This document shows positions 37,388 through 45,927 of a DNA stretch of 64,000 bases, one piece after another. The translations under genes and the position numbers were made by a program. The notes beneath the pieces were generated by a model, which was not told the origin of the DNA, searched no databases, and saw only the letters and a list, made by a program, of their open reading frames with translations. How positions within the stretch are numbered: position 1 is the first letter of the stretch; each line of letters begins with the position of its first letter. Source of the stretch: Chloroflexota bacterium (GTDB lineage: Bacteria; Chloroflexota; Dormibacteria; Aeolococcales; Aeolococcaceae); NCBI GenBank assembly GCA_005880985.1, contig VBIQ01000017.1, positions 1 through 64,000 of the forward strand. Reading direction: 5' to 3'.

Positions 37388-40060
37388 TTACCCGGCGGCG
37401 GCGATGCTGACGATCGGCGCCACCAGGTGCTGGCCGCCCATGCTGCCGTCGAATGGTGCGTCGCCGAACGAGAAGAGGCCGCCATCGGAGGCGACCATCC
37501 AGTAACCGGCTCCGCTGGGCGTCGCCGCCATGGCGACCACCGGACGCACCAGCGAATGGCCGCCCATGCTGCCGTAGAAGCGGGCGTCGCCGAAGGCGAA
37601 GATGCCGCCGTCGGAGGCCACCATCCAGTAGCCGTGTCCCGTCCGGGTGGCGGCCATGGCGACGATCGGCGAGTTCAGCGGGTGGGCGCCCATGCTGCCG
37701 TAGAAGGGGGCGTCGCCGAAGGCGAACACGCCGCCGTCGGAGGCGACCATCCAGTAGCCGTGTCCACTCGGAGTCGGCAGCATCCCCACCACCGGCTGGT
37801 TGAGGTGGACGTTGCCGGTGCTGCCGAAGAACTGGGCGTCACCGAAGGAGAAGATCCCACCGTCAGAGGCGACCAGCCAGTAGCCGCGCCCGCTGGGAGT
37901 GGGGGACATGCTCATCACCGGCTGGTTCAGTTGGATGTTGCCGGTGCTGCCGTAGAACTGCCCATCACCGAACGAGAAGATGCCACCGTCGGAGGCCACC
38001 AACCAGTAGCCGTGCCGGGTGGCGGTCGGTGCCATCGCCAGGATCGGGGCGTTGAGCCGCTTGCCGCCCATGCTGCCGTAGAAGTGGGCGCTTCCGAACG
38101 AGAAGATGCCGCCGTCGGAGGCCACCATCCAGTATCCGGCGCCGCCAGTGGTGGTGGGCGGTGGCGCCGCGCAGTTGCCGGCGGCTCCACGCGGCGTGCC
38201 CAGCTTCTGTGAGATCGCGTCCCACAACTCCTGGTGGCCGCTGTCGTAGCCGAGCGCCCAGATACCGATGCCCGCCAGCCCCTGGGCATTGACCACGTCG
38301 TACTTGCAGCCGAGCGACTGCGCGTTCTCGTAGTAGACCTCGCGATACGAGTTGTAGTTGCCGCCGCAGGGATCACCGCCGGCGGGACTGTTCCACCATG
38401 CCCATGGCACCTGTGCCACAGCGTCGTAGCTGAGGCTCGGTTGCTGCGCGCAGCCGAGGTCGCTGAGCACGTCGTTGTAGGTGTCGATGTTGGCGCAGCA
38501 GCTCACCACCGCCTGCGCGCCGTTGCCGTTGGTCGACCACTTGTAGCCGTAGTAGGGGACGCCGAGGATGACCTGCGCGGCGGGTACCTTGGCCAGGTAG
38601 GCGGCGACCGCCTGGGCCACCGCTCCGCTGTCACCGCGCAGCGGGGCCACCGGCCCGGCGTGGCTCGAGGCCTCGGTGCTGTCGTCGTATGCCATCACAT
38701 CGAAGGCGTCGACGTAGGGATGGAGTCCGCTGATGTCGAACATCGTCCCGCCCGCGGCCGCGGTGGCATAGGTGTCGACGACCAGCATCGACTGGTAGGG
38801 GAGGGCGGTGCGCAGCCGGTACTGCAGATCGCCGACCAGCGCGGTCAGGCCGCTCGACGTCGCGGGGTCAACGCCCTCGAAGTCGATGTCGACTCCGTCG
38901 GCACCACGTCCGGCGACCTCCTGCAGCAGCGCGGTGACCAGAGCTTGACGGGTCGCGGCGCCGTCGGTCAGGGCGTGGATGAGGCCGTCGTTGTATGCCT
39001 TCGCGGTCACCAGCACGCGATCACCGGCGCTGTGAGCGGCGTTGATCACTGAGGTCATCTGCCCGCTCTGCCAGACCGCGTACCCCGCGTCGCCGGTGCT
39101 CAGCGATCCGTCGGGGTTGAGGTTGATGCCGCTGTAGGCGATGGTGGTGAGGCGGTCGAGATGGAGGTCGGCTGACCATGCGCCGCTCGCCACCTCGTTG
39201 GCCTGGATGAAACCGAGCACCTCCGCGGGCTGGGCACCGGGTGGGGTGGTCGGGGGCGGGGGCGCCGCGTGTCCGCTGCTGGTCGAGGAGCTGGTCGTGG
39301 TCGAGGGAATCGGATCGGGTGGCGCCACCGGGGTGCGCGCGCTCAGCGATCGCTTCAGGGTGGCGGGTGGTGTGGTCCCGCTTCCCGGGGTGAGCCCCGG
39401 CGGTGGAGCCACGGTGCTGCCATCGAGCAGGATGTGAGCGCGCAGCGGCGGCGGGCTGTAGCTGGACGGCCCTCGCAGCCAGCCCCGGATCGGCAACCCC
39501 GAGCGCACCGGCATGTAGGTGCCGCTGAGGGGAAGCCGCGCCCGACCGACGGGATTGGAGTTGTCCCAGTTCTGCTCGACCAGGTCGACATATCCGGGAC
39601 CGGTCGCGGCAACAACCGCGACGTGACCGGTGCCGCTGGCACCGCTGCGATCGAAGATGACCAGGTCACCGCTCTGCGGCGGTGAGGTGCCTCCGTTGGG
39701 TAGCTGCGTCAGCGGCACCGTGAGCGACGGAGCCGCATCGTACATCTGGTAGGCGAAGGCGATCGGCCAGATGTGTTGCTCGCCGTAGCGGAGCGCCATC
39801 CATCGCTGAGCAATTTCGACGCATTCGTAGGCGAGCCCGTAGGTGGTGGCCTGGTCCTGGTTGCCGTTCCCGTTGCTGTAGACGTTGGTGTCGCCGAGCG
39901 CGGCGTCGGCCCCCGCCCAGTCCGAACCGGCGACGAGCACCGTTCCCCAGGGAACGACGCTGGCACTCCCGCGCAGAATCGGGGCGAGTGGAATGAGGCT
40001 GCCCGCGACAGCTGCGGCGAGAAGCAGGCGTACAGAGAGGTGCAACCGTGCCAGGCGCAT
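37388..40060 (-). CDS. Secreted CHAP plus GH18 glycosidase with six propeller-like repeats
   Basis: 890 residues. Signal peptide (8-32). The CHAP domain (about 40-195) has 'YECVEIAQRW', 'GTGHVAVVAATG' and 'VDLVEQNWDN'. A Pro/Thr/Ser linker spans about 200-285. A GH18 domain (about 285-640) carries 'GADGVDIDFEGVD', the D-x-x-D-x-D-x-E catalytic motif intact, and 'DAFDVMAYDDST'. Six repeats of about 42 residues ('GYWMVASDGGIFSFG') form the C-terminus. GH18 enzymes cleave beta-1,4-GlcNAc-containing polymers, so with CHAP this looks like a two-activity cell-wall or chitin hydrolase. It shares both CHAP and repeat modules with the next gene downstream, 97 nt away. Confidence 0.87.
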   Translation of the reverse strand: MRLARLHLSVRLLLAAAVAGSLIPLAPILRGSASVVPWGTVLVAGSDWAGADAALGDTNVYSNGNGNQDQATTYGLAYECVEIAQRWMALRYGEQHIWPIAFAYQMYDAAPSLTVPLTQLPNGGTSPPQSGDLVIFDRSGASGTGHVAVVAATGPGYVDLVEQNWDNSNPVGRARLPLSGTYMPVRSGLPIRGWLRGPSSYSPPPLRAHILLDGSTVAPPPGLTPGSGTTPPATLKRSLSARTPVAPPDPIPSTTTSSSTSSGHAAPPPPTTPPGAQPAEVLGFIQANEVASGAWSADLHLDRLTTIAYSGINLNPDGSLSTGDAGYAVWQSGQMTSVINAAHSAGDRVLVTAKAYNDGLIHALTDGAATRQALVTALLQEVAGRGADGVDIDFEGVDPATSSGLTALVGDLQYRLRTALPYQSMLVVDTYATAAAGGTMFDISGLHPYVDAFDVMAYDDSTEASSHAGPVAPLRGDSGAVAQAVAAYLAKVPAAQVILGVPYYGYKWSTNGNGAQAVVSCCANIDTYNDVLSDLGCAQQPSLSYDAVAQVPWAWWNSPAGGDPCGGNYNSYREVYYENAQSLGCKYDVVNAQGLAGIGIWALGYDSGHQELWDAISQKLGTPRGAAGNCAAPPPTTTGGAGYWMVASDGGIFSFGSAHFYGSMGGKRLNAPILAMAPTATRHGYWLVASDGGIFSFGDGQFYGSTGNIQLNQPVMSMSPTPSGRGYWLVASDGGIFSFGDAQFFGSTGNVHLNQPVVGMLPTPSGHGYWMVASDGGVFAFGDAPFYGSMGAHPLNSPIVAMAATRTGHGYWMVASDGGIFAFGDARFYGSMGGHSLVRPVVAMAATPSGAGYWMVASDGGLFSFGDAPFDGSMGGQHLVAPIVSIAAAG
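37391..38150 (-). repeat. Six protein-coding repeats of about 126 bp (CHAP-GH18 protein)
   Basis: Tandem copies of the same repeat family as at 35935-36700, here with Met in 'GYWMVASDGG' and 'YGSMGG' variants. They are better conserved than the neighbouring set. Confidence 0.75.
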
Positions 40061-40066
40061 GCCGGC

Positions 40067-40072
40067 ATGCTA
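40067..40072 (-). promoter_or_regulatory. -10 box, leaderless spacing, for the CHAP-GH18 gene
   Basis: TAGCAT on the minus strand is followed by GCCGGC and the ATG at 40060, leaving 6 nt. No SD is present. Confidence 0.45.
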
Positions 40073-40276
40073 CGTAAGGGTCGGTTGCGGCGTAAACCCG
40101 GTCGGCAACAGCCGTGATGATTCTGTGACGGAAGGGCGATCTGCATCGCTGTATCCGTCACGCGCCACCCAGCCCTGCATCTGGGGGCAACGTCGGTGAG
40201 GGACGGCTAGATGTGGGGGAGAGATGTCATCGGCGAGATCGGATCAGGCGGGGGAGATGCGCCCTCTCGGGCCACC

Positions 40277-41389
40277 TCAGGGGGTGACGGCGATGCCGGC
40301 GGGGGTGCCGGGGAGGCCGTGGTCGTTGAGGTTGCCGTAGTACTGCATCGCGTCGCCGAAACCGTAGAGGTTGCCTTCCGCGGTGACGATGTAGTAGCCG
40401 GCGGCGGTCGGTGTCAGGGCGATTCCCGCCGGGGTGCCGGGATAGTGATGGTCGGTGAGGTTGCCGTAGTAGGCGGTGGCATCACCGAAGCCGTAGAGAT
40501 TGCCCTGCGCCGTGACGATGTAGTAGCCACCCCCGTCCGGGGTCAGGGCGATGCCGGCCGGGTTGCCGGGGAAGTGATGGTCGGTGAGGTTGCCGAAATA
40601 GGCGGTGGCGTCTCCGAAGCCGTAGAGGTTTCCCTGTGCGGTGACGATGTAATAGCCCTGTCCGTCGGTGGTGAGCGCGATCCCCGCCGGGGTGCCGGGA
40701 TCGTGATGGTCGGTGAGGTTCCCGAAGTACCCGGTGGCGTCTCCGAAGCCGTAGAGGTTGCCCTCGGTGGTGACGATGTAGTAGCCGTGCCGGTCGAGGG
40801 TCAGGGCGATGCCGGCGGGGTTGCCGGGATAGTGATGGTCGGTGAGGTTGCCGTAGTAGGCGGTGGCATCACCGAAGCCGTAGAGGTTTCCCTGCCCGGT
40901 CACGATGTAGTAGCCGCCGGTGGTCGACCCAGGAGTAGGGGTTGGCGTTGGGCCTGCCACCGTCACCGTGCCGTGCATGGTGGGGTACCCGTGGACCATG
41001 CAGTAGTAGTTGTAGGTGCCGGCGCCGTTGAAGGTGTGGGAGACGGTGGTTCCATTGGTGCTCCCGACCGAGAGGCTGAAGGTGTCCGACGAATCCCCGG
41101 ATCCGGCGCCCACCGGGCAGTTCATCGCGTCGCAGCGGCTCACCGTGTGGGCAACTCCGGACTGATTGGTCCAGACCACCGAGTCGCCGGTGGCGACACC
41201 GCTGCTGCTCGGGGCGAAGCAGAAGGTGCTGGTGCAGCCGCCGGTTCCGAACGAGACGATGCTGACGTCGGAGGTGGCCGCCCCAGCCATCCAGGCGGCC
41301 AGGAGCCAGGTTCCGGCCAGGGCGGTTCCAGCGGTGGCGAAGGCGGCCAGGTGGATCCGGCGGGCCCGGGAGAAGGAGCTCATGCGCAT
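40277..41389 (-). CDS. Secreted cupredoxin fused to propeller-like repeats
   Basis: 370 residues. Signal peptide (10-38). Residues about 40-145 are a plastocyanin-like domain: 'GVAHTVSRC' (first His ligand) and 'YNYYCMVHGYPTMHG' (Cys, His and Met ligands in a C-x2-H-x4-M spacing), so a type 1 copper site is probable. After a Pro/Thr linker come five repeats of about 42 residues with 'GYYIVTAQGNLYGFGDATAY', a Tyr-rich relative of the VASDGG repeats. An electron-transfer or copper-holding surface protein is likely. It lies downstream of the divergent CHAP genes and next to the wzt terminus. Confidence 0.8.
   Translation of the reverse strand: MRMSSFSRARRIHLAAFATAGTALAGTWLLAAWMAGAATSDVSIVSFGTGGCTSTFCFAPSSSGVATGDSVVWTNQSGVAHTVSRCDAMNCPVGAGSGDSSDTFSLSVGSTNGTTVSHTFNGAGTYNYYCMVHGYPTMHGTVTVAGPTPTPTPGSTTGGYYIVTGQGNLYGFGDATAYYGNLTDHHYPGNPAGIALTLDRHGYYIVTTEGNLYGFGDATGYFGNLTDHHDPGTPAGIALTTDGQGYYIVTAQGNLYGFGDATAYFGNLTDHHFPGNPAGIALTPDGGGYYIVTAQGNLYGFGDATAYYGNLTDHHYPGTPAGIALTPTAAGYYIVTAEGNLYGFGDAMQYYGNLNDHGLPGTPAGIAVTP
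40280..40915 (-). repeat. Five protein-coding repeats of about 126 bp (cupredoxin protein)
   Basis: Tandem units encode 'GYYIVT-GNLYGFGDA-YYGNLTDHH' blocks. Copies are highly similar at DNA level, pointing to recent amplification. Confidence 0.8.
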
Positions 41390-41437
41390 GCTGTCAGCCC
41401 TCCGACGCTGGCACCACCGAGATACCAGGAGGTACTG

Positions 41438-41454
41438 CCCCGGTTACACCGGGG
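41438..41454 (-). terminator. Hairpin after wzt
   Basis: CCCCGG/CCGGGG with a 5-nt loop lies 16 nt past the wzt stop, before the start of the next minus-strand gene. It is stable but lacks a T-run, so it is a weak terminator or RNA-processing candidate. Confidence 0.35.
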
Positions 41455-41470
41455 ACGGAAGGCGGGCCGG

Positions 41471-42745
41471 CTAGCGGCCCTCCGCGACCCGGGCCGGGGC
41501 CTGCTCTCCCAGAGCGCCGGTGCTGCTCGTCGACCAGCGGCCACCGGTCTCGACCAGCCCGACCCGGCCCGACTCGTCCATCACTCGGAACGACATCACC
41601 CGCTCCCAGTGGTCGTAGGAGCGATTGTCGTAGCGGTCGTGCAAGGCCACGGTGAGCAGGTACTCGGCGCTGAGGAAGCGCACCCTGTCGATGGTGTAGC
41701 GGATGGTGCCGCCGCCACCGGCGGGTGGGCAGGTCAGCGTGATCCGGTCGATCCTGGTGTTCGACCCCGCCAGGACCAGTCCGTCGGAACGTTCAAAGAG
41801 CACGCCGCAGACGAAGTCGTCGACCTGCTGATGCGCCACGTAGTCGATCTCGACGGTCATCGCCTGACCCGAGGCGAAGGTGTGGTGCGCTTGGCCGGCG
41901 GCGTCGACCAGACGGACCTCGGTGATCTCCACCTCCCGGCTGCCCCAGCGGCTCCGAGCCTCGCCGGCGGGCTGCTCTTCGTGGTGTTCCTGGTACTCCT
42001 TCTCGGAGCGGGCACCGACCATGCGCCGGTATTCGGCGGCCACGTCCGCCGCCGGCCCATCGGCGACCAGCTGGCCGTGGTCGAGCAGCAGTACCCGGTC
42101 GCAGTAGTTGCTCACCGCGGCGAGATCGTGGGTGACCAGCACGATGGTCCGACCCTCGCGCTTGTAGCGTGAGAAGACGTCGAAGCACTTCTCTTGAAAG
42201 CTGGCGTCGCCGACTGCCAGCACCTCGTCCATCAGCAGGATACCGGCGTCCGCCTGGATGGCCACCGAGAATGCGAGACGCACCTGCATGCCGGAGGAGA
42301 AGTTCTTGAGCTTCTGTTCGGTGAAGTCCTGGAGCTCGGCGAATGCGATGACGTCGTCGATGCGACGGCTCATCTCGGCTCGGGTGAGTCCGAGGATGGC
42401 ACCGTTGAGGAAGACGTTCTCACGGGCCGTCAACTCGGGATTGAATCCCACCCCCAGCTCGAGGAAGGGGGAGACGAAGCCATCGATGCTCAGGCTTCCG
42501 CCTTCGGGTCGGTAGATGCGGGCCAGGACCTTGAGCAGGGTGCTCTTGCCGCTGCCGTTGTGCCCGATGATGCCGAGGAACTGCCCGTGGGGCACCACGA
42601 AGGAGACATCACGCAGCGCGTAGAGGTCGCGGTAGCGCGCCGAGCTCCGGGGATGGGTGACCCGGTACTTGAGGGTGCTGGCGCGGTCGAGGGGGATGCG
42701 GAACCGTTTGGAGATGTGCTCCGCTCGGATGGCGGCGGCGTTCAT
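41471..42745 (-). CDS. wzt: O-antigen/polysaccharide ABC exporter ATPase with C-terminal sugar-binding domain
   Basis: 424 residues from an ATG at 42745 that overlaps the permease stop (ATGA). The long upstream frame is a shadow of the permease gene. Walker A 'GHNGSGKSTLLKV', signature 'FSSGMQVRLAFSVA', Walker B 'GILLMDEVLAVGD' and 'VLVTHDLAAV' are intact. Residues about 270-415 form a Wzt_C-type beta domain ('EVEITEVRLVDAAGQAHHTF', 'LLTVALHDRYDNRSYDHW'), which in known systems binds the capped non-reducing end of the glycan before export. This is the second exporter of the window. Confidence 0.92.
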   Translation of the reverse strand: MNAAAIRAEHISKRFRIPLDRASTLKYRVTHPRSSARYRDLYALRDVSFVVPHGQFLGIIGHNGSGKSTLLKVLARIYRPEGGSLSIDGFVSPFLELGVGFNPELTARENVFLNGAILGLTRAEMSRRIDDVIAFAELQDFTEQKLKNFSSGMQVRLAFSVAIQADAGILLMDEVLAVGDASFQEKCFDVFSRYKREGRTIVLVTHDLAAVSNYCDRVLLLDHGQLVADGPAADVAAEYRRMVGARSEKEYQEHHEEQPAGEARSRWGSREVEITEVRLVDAAGQAHHTFASGQAMTVEIDYVAHQQVDDFVCGVLFERSDGLVLAGSNTRIDRITLTCPPAGGGGTIRYTIDRVRFLSAEYLLTVALHDRYDNRSYDHWERVMSFRVMDESGRVGLVETGGRWSTSSTGALGEQAPARVAEGR

Positions 42746-43632
42746 AGGTTCTCGGCGAACCTCGGCTCCAGGCGGCGGAAGATGGTCACCCCCAAGGCGA
42801 CGATGGCGGCCACCAGCGACAGCGGCACCAGGTATGTCGCCGCTCCCAGGATGGACGCCATCCAGGGCACCGCAGGGCCGCTCCCGTAGTTGACACCAGG
42901 GGGGTAGGGGAGGTTGCCTGCCACCAGCGCGTGGCGGACGTCCTCGATGATCTGGGCCACCGGGTTGAGGCCGGCGATCTGTCCCAGCAACCGGTGGCCG
43001 TGGGTGAGCAGCGAGTAGGGGTAGACCACGGCAGAGCCGTAGAGCAGGAGCTGGGTGACGATCTCCCAGATGTGGCCCAGGTCGCGGTAGAAGACGAAGA
43101 GGGCCGACAGGCCGAGCGAGAAGCCCAGGACCAGCGCATACAGCTCGACGATGAACAGCGGTGTCAGCAGGCTGCGCAGGCCCAGGTCCATCTGGCCGAT
43201 TGCCGAGCCCACGACGATGATCAGCGTCATATTGATGAGGAAGGTGATGAAGGCGCTCAGGGAAGAGGCCAGCACCAGGATGGAGCGGGGAAAGTGCGCC
43301 TTGCGGATGAGATGACCGGTGCCGGCCACCGAGCTCATCGCCGTCGCCGTCGCCTCCTGAAAGAAGGTGAACAGAACGATGGCGACCAGAAGCTGGAGCG
43401 CGAAGTGGGGTGATGTCCGCCCCACATTGAAGAGGTACACAAAGATCGCGTAGGTGATGCCGAACAGCATCATCGGCTTGAAGAGTGACCACAGATAGCC
43501 CAGCACCGAGCCGGTGTACTTGAGCTTGAACTGGGTGATGGCCAGCTCTCGGACGAGGTTCAGATGACGTCGCAGGGCGGTGGTGCCGATGACCGCGCCG
43601 CTGCCGACCGCAGGCCGCGCTGTGACCGTCAT
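42742..43632 (-). CDS. wzm: O-antigen/polysaccharide ABC exporter permease
   Basis: 296 residues from an ATG at 43632 ('MTVTARPAVGSG'). Upstream in-frame codons give an Arg/Ser-rich, unlikely extension. The ABC-2 plan is clear: 'LVRELAITQFKLKYTGSVLG', 'YLWSLFKPMMLFGITYAIFV', 'FYRDLGHIWEIVTQLLLYGS' and six hydrophobic helices. It pairs with wzt to flip undecaprenyl-linked glycan across the membrane. gmd ends 88 nt upstream. Confidence 0.92.
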   Translation of the reverse strand: MTVTARPAVGSGAVIGTTALRRHLNLVRELAITQFKLKYTGSVLGYLWSLFKPMMLFGITYAIFVYLFNVGRTSPHFALQLLVAIVLFTFFQEATATAMSSVAGTGHLIRKAHFPRSILVLASSLSAFITFLINMTLIIVVGSAIGQMDLGLRSLLTPLFIVELYALVLGFSLGLSALFVFYRDLGHIWEIVTQLLLYGSAVVYPYSLLTHGHRLLGQIAGLNPVAQIIEDVRHALVAGNLPYPPGVNYGSGPAVPWMASILGAATYLVPLSLVAAIVALGVTIFRRLEPRFAENL

Positions 43633-43720
43633 CAGACGGCGCTGCCGGCCCCGGCGCGTATCCGTGTACGCCGCGTCATGAGCGCTCAGTCTACCAGGGA
43701 ACCTCTGTTCCATCGGCGCA

Positions 43721-44707
43721 TTACAGCTCTTCCACGCCCCGGCGCAACGCCGCCTCCTGAAGGCGGATGTCGTTGTCGACCATCCGCGCCACCAGCGCAG
43801 GGAAGGAGACGGTCGGCTGCCAACCGAGGCGGGTGCGCGCCTTGGTCGCGTCACCGATCAAGAGATCGACCTCGGCGGGACGGAGGAAGCGAGGGTCACT
43901 GACCACGTGGTCCTCCCACTTCAACCCGGCGTGGGAGAAGGCCACCTCCAGGAACTCGCGCACGCTGTGGGTCTCCCCGGTGGCGATCACGTAGTCCTCG
44001 GGTGCGTCCTGCTGCAGCATCAGGTGCATCGCCCGGACGTAGTCACCGGCGTAGCCCCAGTCACGCTGCGCATCCAGGTTGCCGAGGGCGAGCTGCTTCT
44101 GCATCCCCAGCTTGATCTTTGCCACGCCGTTGGTGATCTTGCGAGTGACGAACTCATGCCCACGACGTTCGGATTCGTGATTGAAGAGGATGCCGCTGCA
44201 GGCGAAGAGGTTGTAGCTCTCCCGGTAGTTGAGAGTGATGTAGTGGCCGTACACCTTGGCGACGCCGTATGGGGACCGGGGATGAAAAGGGGTCTGCTCA
44301 TTCTGTGGCGTCTCCCTCACCTTGCCGAACATCTCGCTGCTGGAGGCTTGATAGAAGCGGATCTCCTTGTTGACGGTGCGGATCGCCTCCAACACGCGCA
44401 CCACCCCCAGCCCGGTGACCTCGCCGGTGAGCACCGCCTGCTTGAAGGACAAGCCGACGAAACTGATGGCGCCGAGGTTGTACACGTCGCTCGGCTGGCA
44501 GGTCTCCAGGGCGGCGATCAGCGAAGACTGGTCGAGAAGATCGCCCTCGACAAACTCGACGCCGGGGACGATCCGCTCGACCACGCTGAGGCGGGGGTTG
44601 TTCTGCCCGTGGACCAGACCGTAGACGCTGTAGCCGTTGGCGGTGAGGTGCTCTGCCAGATATAGGCCGTCCTGACCGGTGATGCCGGTGATGAGTGCAG
44701 TCTTCAC
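43721..44707 (-). CDS. gmd: GDP-mannose 4,6-dehydratase
   Basis: 328 residues from a GTG at 44707 overlapping the GT4 stop (GTGA). 'ALITGITGQDGLYLAEHLTA', 'YQASSSEMFGKVRETPQNEQ', 'SPYGVAKVYGHYITLNYRES' (Y-x3-K) and 'NHESERRGHEFVTRKIT' are diagnostic. It makes GDP-4-keto-6-deoxymannose, precursor of GDP-D-rhamnose, GDP-L-fucose or GDP-perosamine. No RMD-type reductase, fucose synthase or perosamine synthase is found in the window, so the final sugar is undefined. Its location just before wzm/wzt resembles D-rhamnan (A-band) loci. Confidence 0.95.
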   Translation of the reverse strand: MKTALITGITGQDGLYLAEHLTANGYSVYGLVHGQNNPRLSVVERIVPGVEFVEGDLLDQSSLIAALETCQPSDVYNLGAISFVGLSFKQAVLTGEVTGLGVVRVLEAIRTVNKEIRFYQASSSEMFGKVRETPQNEQTPFHPRSPYGVAKVYGHYITLNYRESYNLFACSGILFNHESERRGHEFVTRKITNGVAKIKLGMQKQLALGNLDAQRDWGYAGDYVRAMHLMLQQDAPEDYVIATGETHSVREFLEVAFSHAGLKWEDHVVSDPRFLRPAEVDLLIGDATKARTRLGWQPTVSFPALVARMVDNDIRLQEAALRRGVEEL

Positions 44708-45927
44708 GGCTCCTCCCTGGTGTCACTCCCATTCCCATGGGACACGGCACCGTCCACCCTGCCTGCTCTGGTGACGCGGTCGATGGCGAGGTCGTAGAGA
44801 GCGTCCACGCGTTCCCAGGAGAAGTTGGCGGCGACGTACCGGCGACCGTTGGCGCCCAGCCTGGCCACCAGCTCGGGCCGCTCAGCGAGCATCCTGGACG
44901 CCTCCGCGAAAGTGTAGCCGTCGTCGTAGAGGATGCCTCCCGAGCTGCGGCGCACGTGACCCACCAGCACCGGTGAATCCGACGGCACCAGCACCGGCAC
45001 CCCGGCGGCCATCGCTTCCAGGGTCACCATGCTGAGGCTTTCCATCCGCGAGGGCACCACCGCGGCCGTGGCGCAACTGAGGATGCCCGCGACCTCGCCG
45101 TTGGCGAGGTACCCCAGCAGGTGGATGCGGGGATGCGCGGGGACGTCCATGGCGGCACTGCCGACCAGGACCAGATCGAGGCGCGAGTCGACGGCCGTCA
45201 TGGCAAGGAAGTTCTGCAGCAGCTCGGGGCAGCCCTTGTCCCTGTCGATCCGTCCCGCGTAGAGCAGGTACGGGCGAGTCAGCCGGTGGCGGCGCGCCGC
45301 GCCGGTGTCGACGGTCGCCGGCGTCACCCCGATACCGGCGATGGCGTCACGCCCCTCGGGCATGGGATACAGCCGCCGTGCCAGCGCCCGCTCCTCCGGA
45401 GTGTTGTAGAGGACGAAGCCGGCGCGGGGCAGCACCCGTCGGTACGCCGCCAGCCGCATCGGCGCCTCGTCGTGGAGGGTCGGGACGAGGATGCTGCGAC
45501 CGGCCACCGGCGGGAGTCCGAGCAGGGTGGTGCCATAGAGGGCGGTGAAGAAGATGACCGCCTCGTAGCCATGCCCGTGCGAGTGCAGGTGCCCGATCAG
45601 GGCGGGGGTGTCCGGCCCCTGCTCGGCCAGGAAACGCCGCTCGGTCGCCGGGTCGCGATCCCCGGCGACGACGCGCACGTGCACAGCATGAAACTGATGT
45701 GGATCGCGGGGAATCGGGACGGGGAAGCGCAGCACCGCCACCCCGCCAACTGCGTCCGGGCCGGCGGGATAGTGGTCGGCCCATGTCAGGTAGTCCCGGG
45801 CGCAGGTCGTCAGCACGGTGACGTCGTGCCGGCGGTTCAGGCGCTCCGCCACCTGGCGCGCGTGGGTTTCCGCGCCACCGCCGACCTCGCGGCCATACCG
45901 CTGCACCACCACAGCGATCCGGCTCAC
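44704..45927 (-). CDS. GT4 glycosyltransferase (type A of this locus)
   Basis: 407 residues from a GTG at 45927 coupled to the upstream stop (GTGA). 'IAVVVQRYGREVGGGAETHA' and 'VTVLTTCARDYLTWADHYP' are the type A signature. The donor half has 'PYLLYAGRIDRDKGCPELL' and E-x7-E in 'SRMESLSMVTLEAMAAG'. It stands between two type B GT4 genes and gmd in one operon, so a GDP-6-deoxyhexose donor is possible but not shown. Confidence 0.85.
   Translation of the reverse strand: MSRIAVVVQRYGREVGGGAETHARQVAERLNRRHDVTVLTTCARDYLTWADHYPAGPDAVGGVAVLRFPVPIPRDPHQFHAVHVRVVAGDRDPATERRFLAEQGPDTPALIGHLHSHGHGYEAVIFFTALYGTTLLGLPPVAGRSILVPTLHDEAPMRLAAYRRVLPRAGFVLYNTPEERALARRLYPMPEGRDAIAGIGVTPATVDTGAARRHRLTRPYLLYAGRIDRDKGCPELLQNFLAMTAVDSRLDLVLVGSAAMDVPAHPRIHLLGYLANGEVAGILSCATAAVVPSRMESLSMVTLEAMAAGVPVLVPSDSPVLVGHVRRSSGGILYDDGYTFAEASRMLAERPELVARLGANGRRYVAANFSWERVDALYDLAIDRVTRAGRVDGAVSHGNGSDTREEP

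Noticed and set aside
40211-42172. Plus-strand ORF of 653 codons
   Set aside because: Repetitive Val/Gly/Asp translation is the mirror of the cupredoxin repeat array and wzt on the other strand.
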